14,941 bases of DNA. Origin: JANLQX01 sp031406385 (GTDB lineage: Bacteria; Actinomycetota; Acidimicrobiia; Acidimicrobiales; JANYDT01). This document shows, piece after piece, positions 1-6,843 of the stretch (position 1 is the first letter of the stretch; every line of letters starts with the position of its first letter). The translations under genes and the position numbers were made by a program. The stretch lies in the NCBI GenBank assembly GCA_031406385.1, contig JANOHI010000096.1, forward strand, positions 1-14,941, read 5' to 3'. Below the pieces are notes generated by a model that did no database searches, was not told where the DNA came from, and saw only the letters and a list, made by a program, of their open reading frames with translations.

Positions 1-167
1 ATGGTCATCAGCGCGACCTGATCGTTGCCGATCTGCATCTGGGCAAAGCTGCCGAGCGTGGCGGTCTGGTCGGTCACCCATTTCAGCGCATCATCGGCCG
101 GTGCCGTTCGCGCCTTCACGTACTCAACGATGGCAGGGTCGATCCATGGTCCGGTTCTCGGTGACAT
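1..167 (-). CDS. O-methyltransferase, class I SAM-dependent (N-terminal fragment)
   Basis: The first 55 codons of a gene that leaves the window at its left edge. The protein begins MSPRTGPWIDPAIVEYVKAR and contains LGSFAQMQIGNDQ. This matches the N-terminal helices of the COG4122 / methyltransferase_3 family (catechol and caffeoyl-CoA type O-methyltransferases), where a T..LG..A.MQI segment precedes the SAM-binding EIGT motif. That motif would lie outside the window, so the methyl acceptor cannot be guessed. The start is well fixed: an in-frame TAG lies four codons upstream of the ATG and no other start lies between. There is no Shine-Dalgarno sequence; the hexamer TAGGGT sits just before the start, suggesting a leaderless message. 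The family call rests on the N-terminus only. Confidence 0.72.
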   Translation of the reverse strand, partial: MSPRTGPWIDPAIVEYVKARTAPADDALKWVTDQTATLGSFAQMQIGNDQVALMT

Positions 168-173
168 GGACGC

Positions 174-179
174 ACCCTA
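174..179 (-). promoter_or_regulatory. Candidate -10 box of a leaderless promoter for the O-methyltransferase
   Basis: Read on the minus strand this is TAGGGT, with its last base 7 nt before the A of the ATG, so transcription would start at or next to the start codon. No convincing -35 box is seen 16-18 nt further upstream. The same hexamer forms the -10 of the promoter at 6894-6923. Confidence 0.4.
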
Positions 180-315
180 CGTCGTCCGCGGCTCGATCGA
201 CGGCGACCCGTCGCGGCACCCCCACCGCGTTCACGGTGGCACTCGTCTCTTTCGATTCGACGGCACCGGATCCAAGTCGTCGGAACGATCTGGGCGAGCC
301 TACGGCTGCGAGTGA

Positions 316-354
316 TTGGTATCTCAGTCGCTCCCGGAGCGACTGAGATACCAA
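316..354. repeat. Perfect 19-bp inverted repeat with a one-base centre
   Basis: The left arm TTGGTATCTCAGTCGCTCC (316-334) is exactly complementary to the right arm GGAGCGACTGAGATACCAA (336-354), with a single C at 335. In RNA or extruded DNA this would be a nearly loopless hairpin. It lies between two divergent genes, where no terminator is needed, and no T tract follows on either strand. A dispersed extragenic palindrome, a regulator site or a remnant of a mobile element are all possible. Confidence 0.9.
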
Positions 355-495
355 CTTCGGCATCGCACCCCAGAACCAAGAATCGGCACCAACGACACCA
401 CAATCCTCTGAACGTAACCGAGCGAGGTGCGATCGCCCGGCGCCACGCGTGTACGGGGGATGCCCAGGGGTTGGCCGGAGGAATTCTGTCGGCGT

Positions 496-522
496 TGTCG
501 ATTTGGGTCTGCCTTGCGCGTC
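496..522 (+). promoter_or_regulatory. Candidate ECF42-type promoter for the DGPF-sigma pair
   Basis: TGTCGA at 496-501 and CGTC at 519-522 are separated by 17 nt. As I recall, ECF42 sigma factors studied in Streptomyces recognise TGTCGA at -35 and CG(A/T)C at -10, usually before their own DGPF-protein genes. Position fits: the transcript would start near 529 and the DGPF start codon is at 566 behind a good ribosome-binding site. This would make the locus self-activating. Both elements are short, so a chance match is possible. Confidence 0.5.
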
Positions 523-565
523 ATGATTTGAGTCGGCGGTGGTCGCTGACTGGAAAGGAATCGAC

Positions 566-919
566 ATGAAGTACTTCGTGTTGCTCGCCGGTTACGGGGA
601 GATGCCGTCGTGGGAGGATCTGAGCGCTGAAGAGCAGGAAGCCTCGATGGTCAAGCTCGGTGCTTTCGATGAGGTGTGCGCAGCCCGGTTGGGAGTCGAG
701 CTGCTGAGTGGGGAGGCGCTGGCTGATGGCTCGATGGCCACGACAGTGCGCACTCGCCATGGCGAGTTCGTGGTGACCGATGGTCCATTCGCCGAAGCCG
801 CCGAGCAGATCGGCGGGTATTACGTCCTGGACGCGCCGGATCTCGACACCGTGATCGACCTCTGCAGGGTTCTTCCTGCGTATGACATTGAGATTCGACC
901 GGTCCTCGACGCGCCCTGA
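566..919 (+). CDS. DGPF-domain (YCII-related) protein, partner of ECF sigma factor
   Basis: A 117-residue single-domain protein of the YCII-related superfamily, beginning MKYFVLLAGYGEMPSWEDLS. The family's name-giving DGPF motif is at residues 72-75 in VVTDGPFAEA, followed by the usual GGYYVL strand at 83-88. The ATG at 566 is chosen over an in-frame ATG 27 nt upstream because AAAGGAA (554-560) sits 5 nt before it and because family members start with MKY(F/M)-like strands. The gene overlaps the following ECF sigma gene, the standard arrangement for ECF42 loci, in which one or more DGPF proteins accompany the sigma factor. The biochemical role of DGPF proteins is unsettled; a role in controlling or responding to the sigma factor is inferred from linkage only. 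Confidence 0.88.
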   Translation: MKYFVLLAGYGEMPSWEDLSAEEQEASMVKLGAFDEVCAARLGVELLSGEALADGSMATTVRTRHGEFVVTDGPFAEAAEQIGGYYVLDAPDLDTVIDLCRVLPAYDIEIRPVLDAP

Positions 920-2173
920 TCTAACGATCGAGGCGGTCTATCGCGCCGAGTGGGGTCGGTTGCTCGCGCTGCTGGTGTCACGAACCCGTCGCCTCGATCT
1001 TGCCGAGGACGCGTTGGGTGAGGCATTTTTGCGCGGGCGACGGTGCGCTGGCCGATCGATGGCATGCCGCCCAATCCTGCAGGCTGGCTGTACACGACGG
1101 CTCACCGACAAGTCGTCGGGCGGCTTCGCGCCGAAGCGATCGCGGGGCGCAAAGCCCCGCTGCTCGCAGTCACCCCCGGATGGGTGTCGCCCGGTGGCGC
1201 GCCGGGCGAACTCGTCGACGATCGACTCCACCTGATCCTCTTGTGCTGCCACCCAGCCCTCCCAAGGGAGTCGCGCTCAGCGCTTGCGCTGCGCCTCGTG
1301 GTCGGGACATCGACCGTGCAGATCGCCCGGCTGTTTCTCGTTTCGACAGCGACGATGGCGGCACGACTGACACGAGCGAAGAAGAAGATCGTGCTTGCCG
1401 GCATTCCACTCGGCGCCCCGCTCGACGACGAACTCAGGTCACGTCTCGACGAGGTCTGCCGCACCATCTACCTCGCGTTCACAGCCGGGTACAACCCAAG
1501 CGCAGGGCCGGACCTTTTAAGGACCGATCTTGCGGGAGAGGCGGTCCAACTCGCCACGGTGTTGCACTCCCTCGTTCCCGAAGCCCCCCAGGTTCGAGCG
1601 ACCCTGGCATTGTTGTTGCTGCAGCACGCTCGTCGTGCGGCTCGCGAACGCGACGGCCAGCTGGTGACCCTCGCCGACCAGGACCGCTCGTTGTGGCACC
1701 ACGACGATATACGGACTGGCCTCAAACTCGTCGTCGGGCTTCTTCGGGCGACGGGATACGCCGAAGACCTCCGCCTCCAAGCCCTCATCGCTGCTGAGCA
1801 CGCGAAGGCGCCGTCCTCCGAAGCAACGAACTGGGTGGCGATCGCCGGTCACTACGCCACCCTTGACGCGCGCACTGGATCCGCGATCGTGCGACTCAAC
1901 CGGGCGGTCGCAGTCGCGGAAGCCCAAGGGCCACGGACGGGCCTCGCCCTGCTTGCAGGACTCGATGATGTCCTGCCCGACAACCACCGCGTCGCCGCCG
2001 TGCGCGCCGAGCTTGCCGCTCGTGCAGGCGACCTCGAGCTCGCTCAGGCCTCGTACCGGGCCGCGATCGGCAGGTGCGCCAACGATGTTGAACGGGCGCA
2101 CTTGGCTACTCGACTCGCCGCGATCCGGACGTCTCCAAAGGACGAACCCGATAACCACGCCAACCCGCCGTGA
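882..2173 (+). pseudogene. ECF sigma factor, ECF42/SigJ-like with C-terminal TPR-type extension, frameshifted
   Basis: Sigma region 2 starts in one frame (IEAVYRAEWGRLLALL, then LAEDALGEAF) and continues in another (ARATVRWPIDGMPPNPAGWL). The break falls in TTTTT at 1026-1030: removing two T restores a sequence that fits family members such as DAFAAALEQWPRDG. The long second part is intact. It includes the family hallmark DDRLHLILLCCHPAL, a region-4 helix-turn-helix around QIARLFLVSTATMAARLTRA, and a helical C-terminal extension of about 230 residues with TPR-like segments near NRAVAVAEAQG. Repaired, the protein would be about 430 residues, a normal length for this group. The ATG at 882 overlaps the DGPF gene by 38 nt; a TTG at 888 is an alternative. 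The defect may be a true recent mutation, a sequence error, or slippage on the T run. No anti-sigma gene is nearby, as usual for this group, whose C-terminal extension is thought to control activity. Confidence 0.8.
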
Positions 2174-2364
2174 ACCTGCCGACGGCGAGCGCACCACGCC
2201 GGAAGCTCCCATGGATGTCGGGACGACTCACGCCGAGCCGGCGCGCGGGGGTCCCTCGGTCCCTCGACGAGATGGTTACCTCGGCGGCGCTATGGCCGAG
2301 CGTGAGGCGTTGATCACTTCCCACTTGTGCGGCGTTCAGGTTTCGCCGCGCGCCCGAAGCGGTT

Positions 2365-2370
2365 TACGTT
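2365..2370 (+). promoter_or_regulatory. Candidate -10 box of a leaderless promoter for the first esterase
   Basis: TACGTT ends 7 nt before the A of the ATG at 2377, and no usable Shine-Dalgarno sequence precedes the start (GGGG lies only 1 nt away). The -35 position (about 2341-2347, TTTCGC) is poor. The rest of the 203-bp gap between the sigma gene and this gene shows nothing else I can support. Confidence 0.38.
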
Positions 2371-2376
2371 TGGGGC

Positions 2377-3327
2377 ATGGACGCTGACTCTGTTTCCCGG
2401 CTGCTCGACCCCGACATTCGGGCTGCGCTCGAACTGTTCCCCTTTCCACCTATCAACGCCGACACGCTGCCCATCATGCGTCCCGCCTTGGCGGTACCGG
2501 GCCCCGAGCTGTCGGACCGGGTCGTCCGTTCGGTCGTTCACGCCCCCGGACCGTCGGGCGCACCCGACGTTGCGCTGCGGGTGCATCGGCCGGCCGGTGC
2601 AACGGGCGCACTGCCGTGCCTGGTGTGGATGCACGGCGGTGGGCTCGTCATGGGCGTCGCCGGCATGGACGACGCCAGATTCGACGAGTGGTGCACCCGC
2701 CACAACATGATGGCGGTGAGCGTCGAGCACCGCCTTGCCCCGGAAACTCCGTTCCCCGGACCTTTCGATGATTGCTACGCGGCCCTACAGTACGTCGCCG
2801 ACCATGCCGAGGAACTCGGCGTCGACCCCAGCCGCATCGGAGTCGGCGGGAACAGTGCCGGGGCCGGGCTGGCGGCTGCTCTTGCGCTCGCAACACGAGA
2901 TCGCGGTGGCCCGCAGATCTCGTCGCAGCTCCTCATCTATCCGATGATCGATGATCGCCAGATCACCGTGTCGAGTTCCTGGGACGTACCCATCTGGCCC
3001 GCCGGCTCCAACACCTTCGGATGGACCTCGTACCTTGGCGCTGCCAAAGGCACCGACGGCGTGAGCGCATACGCGGCACCCGCGCGGGCCACGGATCTCA
3101 GCGGCCTGCCCCCGGCGATCATCGTCGTAGGAGGACTCGACGGCTTCGTCGATGAGGACATCGACTACGCCCGCCGCCTCAACAACGCCGGGGTCCCGGT
3201 CGAGTTCCACCTCTACCCGGGTGCACCGCATGCGTACGACGTGATGGTCCCGACCAGCGCCCCGGCGATCCAACTCGATGTCGATGTCGCGCGCTGGCTC
3301 GATCGCCACTACGGCACCGAGCAGTAG
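2377..3327 (+). CDS. Alpha/beta hydrolase, HSL-family (family IV) esterase, copy 1
   Basis: A 316-residue enzyme of the hormone-sensitive-lipase-like carboxylesterase family (alpha/beta-hydrolase_3), which hydrolyses acyl esters of short to medium chain. Visible features are the oxyanion-hole motif HGGG at 86-89, the nucleophile elbow GNSAG at 158-162 with Ser160, the acid residue Asp255 in GGLDGFVDE, and the catalytic His285 in GAPHAYD. The family signature RLAPE is at 119-123. There is no signal peptide, so it is probably cytoplasmic. The start is supported by the second copy, which begins with nearly the same residues (MDADSVSRLLDPDIRA against MDAASVSRLLDDDIRA). The next gene follows after 4 nt, so the pair is co-transcribed. 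The natural substrate is unknown. Confidence 0.92.
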   Translation: MDADSVSRLLDPDIRAALELFPFPPINADTLPIMRPALAVPGPELSDRVVRSVVHAPGPSGAPDVALRVHRPAGATGALPCLVWMHGGGLVMGVAGMDDARFDEWCTRHNMMAVSVEHRLAPETPFPGPFDDCYAALQYVADHAEELGVDPSRIGVGGNSAGAGLAAALALATRDRGGPQISSQLLIYPMIDDRQITVSSSWDVPIWPAGSNTFGWTSYLGAAKGTDGVSAYAAPARATDLSGLPPAIIVVGGLDGFVDEDIDYARRLNNAGVPVEFHLYPGAPHAYDVMVPTSAPAIQLDVDVARWLDRHYGTEQ

Positions 3328-3331
3328 CCGA

Positions 3332-4285
3332 ATGGACGCTGCATCGGTTTCTCGACTTCTCGACGACGACATCCGGGCGATGCTCGCCGATACCCCATTC
3401 ACACCCATCTCTCGGGACACCCTTGAAGAAGCCCGGATCAATCGCTACTCGCAGGTCCCGGTCGAGCTCTCCGATCGAGTCCGCCGATGGACGATCGCCG
3501 TGCCCGGCCCCGAGGGTTCTCCCGACGTCGCTCTGCGCGTCCATAGGCCGGTCGGTGCGGTCGGCACTGTTCCGTGCATCGTCTGGATGCACGGCGGCGG
3601 GCTCGTCATCGGGAACGAGGAGCAGGACGACCCGCGCTTCGACCGGTGGTGCGTGCGCCACAACATGATGGCGGTGAGCATCGGGTACCGGCTTGCTCCG
3701 GAGACCCCGTTCCCCGGACCGATCGAGGACTGCTACGCGGGCTTACGGTATGTCGCCGACCACGCGGCCGAGCTCGGCGCCGACCCAGATCGCATCGGCA
3801 TCGGCGGGGCCAGCGCCGGAGCGGGGCTGGCGGCGGCCTTGGCGCTCATCGCACGTGACCGCGGTGGGCCCACGATCGCGTCGCAGCTTCTCATCTATCC
3901 GATGATCGACGATCGCCAGATCACCGAGTCGAGCAACTGGGACGTGCCGATCTGGCCGCCTTCGTCGAATGCCTTCGGCTGGACGTCGTACCTCGGCCGC
4001 GCCAAGGGAACCGAGAAGGTGAGCCCCTATGCCGCGGCGGCCAGAGCAGAGGACCTCAGCGAACTTCCCCCCGCAATCATCGTGGTTGGTGCGCTCGACG
4101 GCTTCGTCGACGAGAACATCGACTACGCCCGTCGGCTGAACCACGCCGGCGTGCCGGTCGAGTTCCATCTCTACCCCGGGGCGCCGCACGGCTTCGACGC
4201 TCTGCTGCCCCGCAGCACCGTCGCCCGCCGGGCCAAGGCCGACATCGGACGGTGGCTCGATCGCCACTACGGCACCCATCCGTAA
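3332..4285 (+). CDS. Alpha/beta hydrolase, HSL-family esterase, copy 2 (tandem paralogue)
   Basis: A 317-residue paralogue of the preceding gene, alike over its whole length; the middle and C-terminal thirds are almost the same, for example QLLIYPMIDDRQIT and VPVEFHLYPGAPH in both. The catalytic set is complete: HGGG at 87-90, GASAG at 159-163 with Ser161, Asp256 and His286. The Asn of GNSAG in copy 1 is Ala here, and the end differs (HGFDALLPRST against HAYDVMVPTSA), so substrate preference may have moved. The ATG at 3332 is chosen over an in-frame upstream start at 3278, because the latter would overlap the first gene and the paralogue alignment begins here. The 4-nt gap indicates one transcript. 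Confidence 0.92.
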   Translation: MDAASVSRLLDDDIRAMLADTPFTPISRDTLEEARINRYSQVPVELSDRVRRWTIAVPGPEGSPDVALRVHRPVGAVGTVPCIVWMHGGGLVIGNEEQDDPRFDRWCVRHNMMAVSIGYRLAPETPFPGPIEDCYAGLRYVADHAAELGADPDRIGIGGASAGAGLAAALALIARDRGGPTIASQLLIYPMIDDRQITESSNWDVPIWPPSSNAFGWTSYLGRAKGTEKVSPYAAAARAEDLSELPPAIIVVGALDGFVDENIDYARRLNHAGVPVEFHLYPGAPHGFDALLPRSTVARRAKADIGRWLDRHYGTHP

Positions 4286-4303
4286 CCGCGCCGGGCTAGC
4301 CGC

Positions 4304-4332
4304 TTGACTATCGCTTCTCGATACATCACACT
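4304..4332 (+). promoter_or_regulatory. Candidate promoter of padR, possibly leaderless
   Basis: TTGACT (4304-4309) is a good -35 box. A 17-nt spacer leads to CACACT (4327-4332), a weak -10 that ends 7 nt before the GTG start. A short inverted repeat CTCGA (4317-4321) / TCGAG (4333-4337) spans the same place and could be an operator for the PadR protein. Each element is weak alone; the spacing is what makes it credible. Confidence 0.35.
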
Positions 4333-4338
4333 TCGAGC

Positions 4339-4683
4339 GTGACAAAACGAGAGAAACCGCTCCCTGCTGCTTCGCTGTATCTGTTGCTTGCGCTCCTCGG
4401 TGGCGAGAACCATGGATACGCGCTGATGCAACTGGTCGAAGAGCAGAGCGACGGCGCGGTGCGGATGGGCCCCGGGACCCTGTACGGAACCCTGAACCGG
4501 CTCCTCGCCGACGGCTTGATCATCGAGACCACGGGCGAGCGAGCGGACGCCGCCGGCGAGCGCCGTCGCTACTACCGGCTCACCGCCGACGGAGACGGCG
4601 TCGCCCGGGCTGAACTCCACCGGCTGCGTTCGCTCGTCGCACGATTCAAGGGAATCCGCGGACTCGAAGGGGTCGGCGCATGA
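4339..4683 (+). CDS. PadR-family transcriptional regulator
   Basis: A 114-residue winged-helix repressor of the PadR family. The signature segment GYALMQLVEEQSDGAVRMGP (26-45) is followed by GTLYGTLNRLLADGLI at 46-61, the recognition helix region, and the wing RRRYYRLT at 75-82. The short C-terminal helix fits the small PadR-s2 subgroup. The GTG at 4339 is the only start giving a normal N-terminus, since the family usually begins a few residues before such a PLPAASLYLLLAL helix. Its stop overlaps the start of the next gene by 4 nt (ATGA), indicating translational coupling. PadR repressors of this type often control the membrane protein gene next to them, and probably do so here. Confidence 0.92.
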   Translation: MTKREKPLPAASLYLLLALLGGENHGYALMQLVEEQSDGAVRMGPGTLYGTLNRLLADGLIIETTGERADAAGERRRYYRLTADGDGVARAELHRLRSLVARFKGIRGLEGVGA

Positions 4684-5267
4684 ACCGTCGAACGCACGTG
4701 GCGCTGTACCGGGCAACGCGCGTCTTCTACCCGCGGAGATTTCGAGACGCGTACGGCGAAGACCTGGCCGCAGTGTTCGAGGAGCAGCTTCACGACCTCG
4801 GTGCCACCCGATGCTGGCTACGAACACTCCGCGATCTCGTCGTCAGCATTCCCGCACAACAACTGGAGTCACGAATGAAGAAGCCTGCCTCATCACACCT
4901 GTTCGTCTTTTCCCTCGCTCTTGGTGTCGGCGCCGTCCTGATGACGGCCGTCATCGGGACCGCCATCCCCGCCTTGATCTTTCTGCTCATCGCTGCAGTC
5001 TCGTTCGGCGTGGCGATGACCTCGCGCCGCGCCGTGAAGCCGGCGATCGCGTTGGAGCAGTCATCATCGTGGAAGAAGTTTTTGGCCGGGGGCGGCCTCA
5101 TGCTCGGTGCATTGATCGTGCTGATCAATCTCCCGGCGAATAGGGACCAGGACCTGTCGACCATCGAATGGTCGATGCTGATGCTGGCAATCTTCACCAG
5201 CTTGAGCCTGATCGGAGCCGGGGTCGTCCTGGGCGTCATCGGGCGCAACCGCACGCGAAAGCGCTAG
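4680..5267 (+). CDS. Membrane protein linked to PadR, four predicted TM helices
   Basis: A 195-residue protein with a soluble N-terminal part of about 65 residues (YPRRFRDAYGEDLAAVFEEQ) and four hydrophobic segments near 73-93, 95-114, 134-151 and 165-187; it ends in a basic tail RNRTRKR. The N-terminal YP..FR..YGEDL pattern resembles the short cytoplasmic domain at the front of many permease-like proteins encoded beside PadR regulators. The TM part is unfamiliar and has no ATPase or catalytic motif. It is translationally coupled to padR and is probably the target of its control. Its function is unknown; envelope stress response or small-molecule export are guesses by context. Confidence 0.72.
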   Translation: MNRRTHVALYRATRVFYPRRFRDAYGEDLAAVFEEQLHDLGATRCWLRTLRDLVVSIPAQQLESRMKKPASSHLFVFSLALGVGAVLMTAVIGTAIPALIFLLIAAVSFGVAMTSRRAVKPAIALEQSSSWKKFLAGGGLMLGALIVLINLPANRDQDLSTIEWSMLMLAIFTSLSLIGAGVVLGVIGRNRTRKR

Positions 5268-5275
5268 TTGGCACA

Positions 5276-5312
5276 GGCGATGACGGACGTTCGATGGTCC
5301 CCTGTCGTCGCC
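5276..5312. terminator. Hairpin between convergent genes
   Basis: GGCGATGACGG (5276-5286) can pair with CTGTCGTCGCC (5302-5312) across all 11 positions when two G-U pairs are allowed, with a 15-nt loop. It lies just after the rightward membrane protein gene and before the end of the leftward exporter gene, the place for a shared terminator. No T tract follows. Confidence 0.4.
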
Positions 5313-5345
5313 GCTGGGTTCGCCCCGCAACTCGACGGCTGGTGC

Positions 5346-6266
5346 CTACTGCGCTGGTACGGAAGCGTTCGGCCGAATCGATAGCTCGAGCGCAGTTCCA
5401 AGCGTGCTGCCATAGGCAATGGCCGAGAGGGTGACTGCGAGGCCGCCGAGTTGGACCGGTGAGAGTGACTGGCCGAGGACAATCCACCCGAGGGCTACTC
5501 CCGTCACGGGAGCGGCGAGCCCGAGAAGCGGTGGCGCGGGAGTCGGAAGTCGACGAATCCCGTTGAACCAGAGAACGAATGCCAATGCTGTCGTCACGAG
5601 GCTCAAGTAGGCGAAGCCGATGGCGTTTCGCTGCGTCAGCGCAGGCGGTGCACCCTCCACCAGAAGGCTGACAGGCACTAGAGCGACACCGCCCATCAAC
5701 AATTGCCAACCGGTGGACGCGACCCGGTCGGAGGGCTCCGGAAAATGCTTCGTCAGCACTACACCGAGTGCGAACGAAACAGTGGCAGCAACGGCTGCAA
5801 GGATTCCCACCGGATCGATGCCCGCACCGGGGTGGATAACCACGAGCGCGACGCCGATCGCTGCTGCGCATCCAACCGCGATCTCCATCGATCTCGGCCG
5901 CCGCGCCGCCACGACGAACGAAAGACCGACGACGAGCAACGGCTGCAAACCGCCGACGGCAGCAGCGACTCCGCCGGGCAACCGGTACACGGCCACGGCG
6001 AGCAACGGGAAGAAGATGCCGAAGTTGCAGATTGCCAAGACGCCGGTCTGCCACCATTCAGCACCACGAGGCTGCCACCACGACCGACGCGCTGAAACCA
6101 CCAGCAGAAGCGCGAGCCCTGAGGGAACGACGCGCATCGCTGCCACCAACAGCGGTCGGCCGGGCGGGAGGAGTTCCGTGACGACGAGGTACCCGGTCCC
6201 CCAGCTGATCGGAGCGAGCACGGTCATGGCGGGGAGGACTGCTCCTCCAAGTCGGTATCGCTTCAT
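5346..6266 (-). CDS. EamA/DMT-family transporter, probable efflux permease
   Basis: A 306-residue inner-membrane protein with about ten hydrophobic segments in two EamA repeats, roughly 13-143 and 153-288. Typical features are APISWGTGYLVV at the first helix, the RVVPSGLALLL helix near 45-56, and PVTGVALGWIVLGQSLSP at 253-270 in the second repeat. Members export amino acids, drugs or other metabolites. The frame is open upstream to a GTG at 6287, but the best promoter (-35 at 6296-6301, -10 at 6274-6279) would start transcription near 6267, inside that longer frame. I therefore use the ATG at 6266, which would be leaderless; the ATG at 6272 is an alternative. It diverges from a MarR regulator gene, the usual layout for a MarR-controlled exporter; the MarR ligand is probably the exported compound or an analogue. 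Confidence 0.88.
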   Translation of the reverse strand: MKRYRLGGAVLPAMTVLAPISWGTGYLVVTELLPPGRPLLVAAMRVVPSGLALLLVVSARRSWWQPRGAEWWQTGVLAICNFGIFFPLLAVAVYRLPGGVAAAVGGLQPLLVVGLSFVVAARRPRSMEIAVGCAAAIGVALVVIHPGAGIDPVGILAAVAATVSFALGVVLTKHFPEPSDRVASTGWQLLMGGVALVPVSLLVEGAPPALTQRNAIGFAYLSLVTTALAFVLWFNGIRRLPTPAPPLLGLAAPVTGVALGWIVLGQSLSPVQLGGLAVTLSAIAYGSTLGTALELSIRPNASVPAQ

Positions 6267-6269
6267 CTT

Positions 6270-6301
6270 CATTATCTTAATGTTCACTCACTTTATGTCA
6301 A
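6270..6301 (-). promoter_or_regulatory. Exporter promoter with MarR-type palindrome over the -10 box
   Basis: On the minus strand, TTGACA (6296-6301) is a perfect -35 box and TAAGAT (6274-6279) the -10, with a 16-nt spacer. CATTATCTTAATG at 6270-6282 is a palindrome with 5-bp arms (CATTA/TAATG) around 3 nt, and it covers the -10. MarR proteins typically bind AT-rich palindromes of this kind, so the adjacent MarR protein most likely represses the exporter here. Confidence 0.6.
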
Positions 6302-6311
6302 GAGGAAGCGC

Positions 6312-6317
6312 TAGCTT
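6312..6317 (+). promoter_or_regulatory. Candidate -10 box of a leaderless promoter for marR
   Basis: TAGCTT ends 8 nt before the ATG at 6325, and no Shine-Dalgarno sequence lies at the right distance (AGAGGA at 6301-6306 is 18 nt away). The -35 region is unconvincing. The supposed start sites of marR and the exporter gene are about 58 nt apart, so one MarR dimer site could influence both. Confidence 0.33.
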
Positions 6318-6324
6318 CGGGGTC

Positions 6325-6843
6325 ATGGCAACTCGCGAGAAAGACGCAGTCGACTGGATCATCTCGGAGTGGAACGCTGTCCGCCCCGACCTCGACGTCG
6401 AGCCGATCGCCGTCATCGGCCGGATCTCGCGACTGTCGCGCCTGATCGACAGACGGCTCGCCGAGAACTTCGCGACGTTCGGCATCGAGAGCTGGATGTA
6501 CGACGTCCTTGCCACCCTTCGACGGTCCGGAACGCCCTACGAGCTCGCCGCCGGAGACCTCGTCCGCCACACCATGGTCACGACCGGCGCCATCACCAAT
6601 AGGATCGATCGCCTCGAAGCCCGCGGGCTGGTCGCCCGAGCCTCCGCGGACGATCGGCGCAAGGTGATCGTCCGCTTGACCGCCGAAGGGCTTCGTCTGG
6701 TCGACGACATCGTGGAATCCCATCTCGAAGTCGAACGCGAGATTCTCTCGGTGCTCACCGATCGCAACCGCCAGGCGCTGGCCCGCCTGCTGAGCGCCAC
6801 CCTCATCGCTCTCGGCGACATCCCTGCGCCGGGCTCGGACTGA
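6325..6843 (+). CDS. MarR-family transcriptional regulator
   Basis: A 172-residue MarR-type winged-helix protein. N-terminal dimerisation helices (IGRISRLSRLIDRRLAENFA, 31-50) lead to a helix-turn-helix at about 72-101 (LAAGDLVRHTMVTTGAITNR, then IDRLEARGLV) and a wing carrying the family signature DDRRKVIVRLT at 109-119, then C-terminal dimerisation helices. The start at 6325 is chosen from the MarR length norm and the TAnnnT box before it; an in-frame ATG at 6295 would add ten residues. The gene diverges from the EamA exporter gene and probably represses it through the palindrome at 6270-6282. Confidence 0.9.
   Translation: MATREKDAVDWIISEWNAVRPDLDVEPIAVIGRISRLSRLIDRRLAENFATFGIESWMYDVLATLRRSGTPYELAAGDLVRHTMVTTGAITNRIDRLEARGLVARASADDRRKVIVRLTAEGLRLVDDIVESHLEVEREILSVLTDRNRQALARLLSATLIALGDIPAPGSD

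Larger units (their letters stand above)
168..565. other. Gene-free stretch between divergent genes
   Basis: This 398-bp stretch separates the leftward O-methyltransferase gene from the rightward DGPF gene. Short open frames on both strands resemble no family I know and mutually overlap. The stretch holds the -10 box of the left gene, a perfect inverted repeat at 316-354, and a sigma-factor-type promoter motif at 496-522. Otherwise nothing recognisable is seen. Confidence 0.6.

Noticed and set aside
362..433. Inverted repeat ATCGCACC / GGTGCGAT 56 nt apart
   Set aside because: Arms are only 8 bp with a long gap and GC-rich sequence; chance is a sufficient explanation.
1000..1797. 265-codon plus-strand frame inside the sigma gene
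   Set aside because: It is very Arg/Pro-rich and lies over sigma-factor sequence with clear homology in another frame.
6267..6287. GTG at 6287 as start of the EamA exporter
   Set aside because: The best promoter's -10 box would lie inside the coding sequence, and the extra residues are AT-rich operator sequence.
5620..6324. A long N-terminal extension of the MarR gene
   Set aside because: The extension is antisense to the exporter gene, of low-complexity composition, and MarR proteins normally start where the shorter frame begins.
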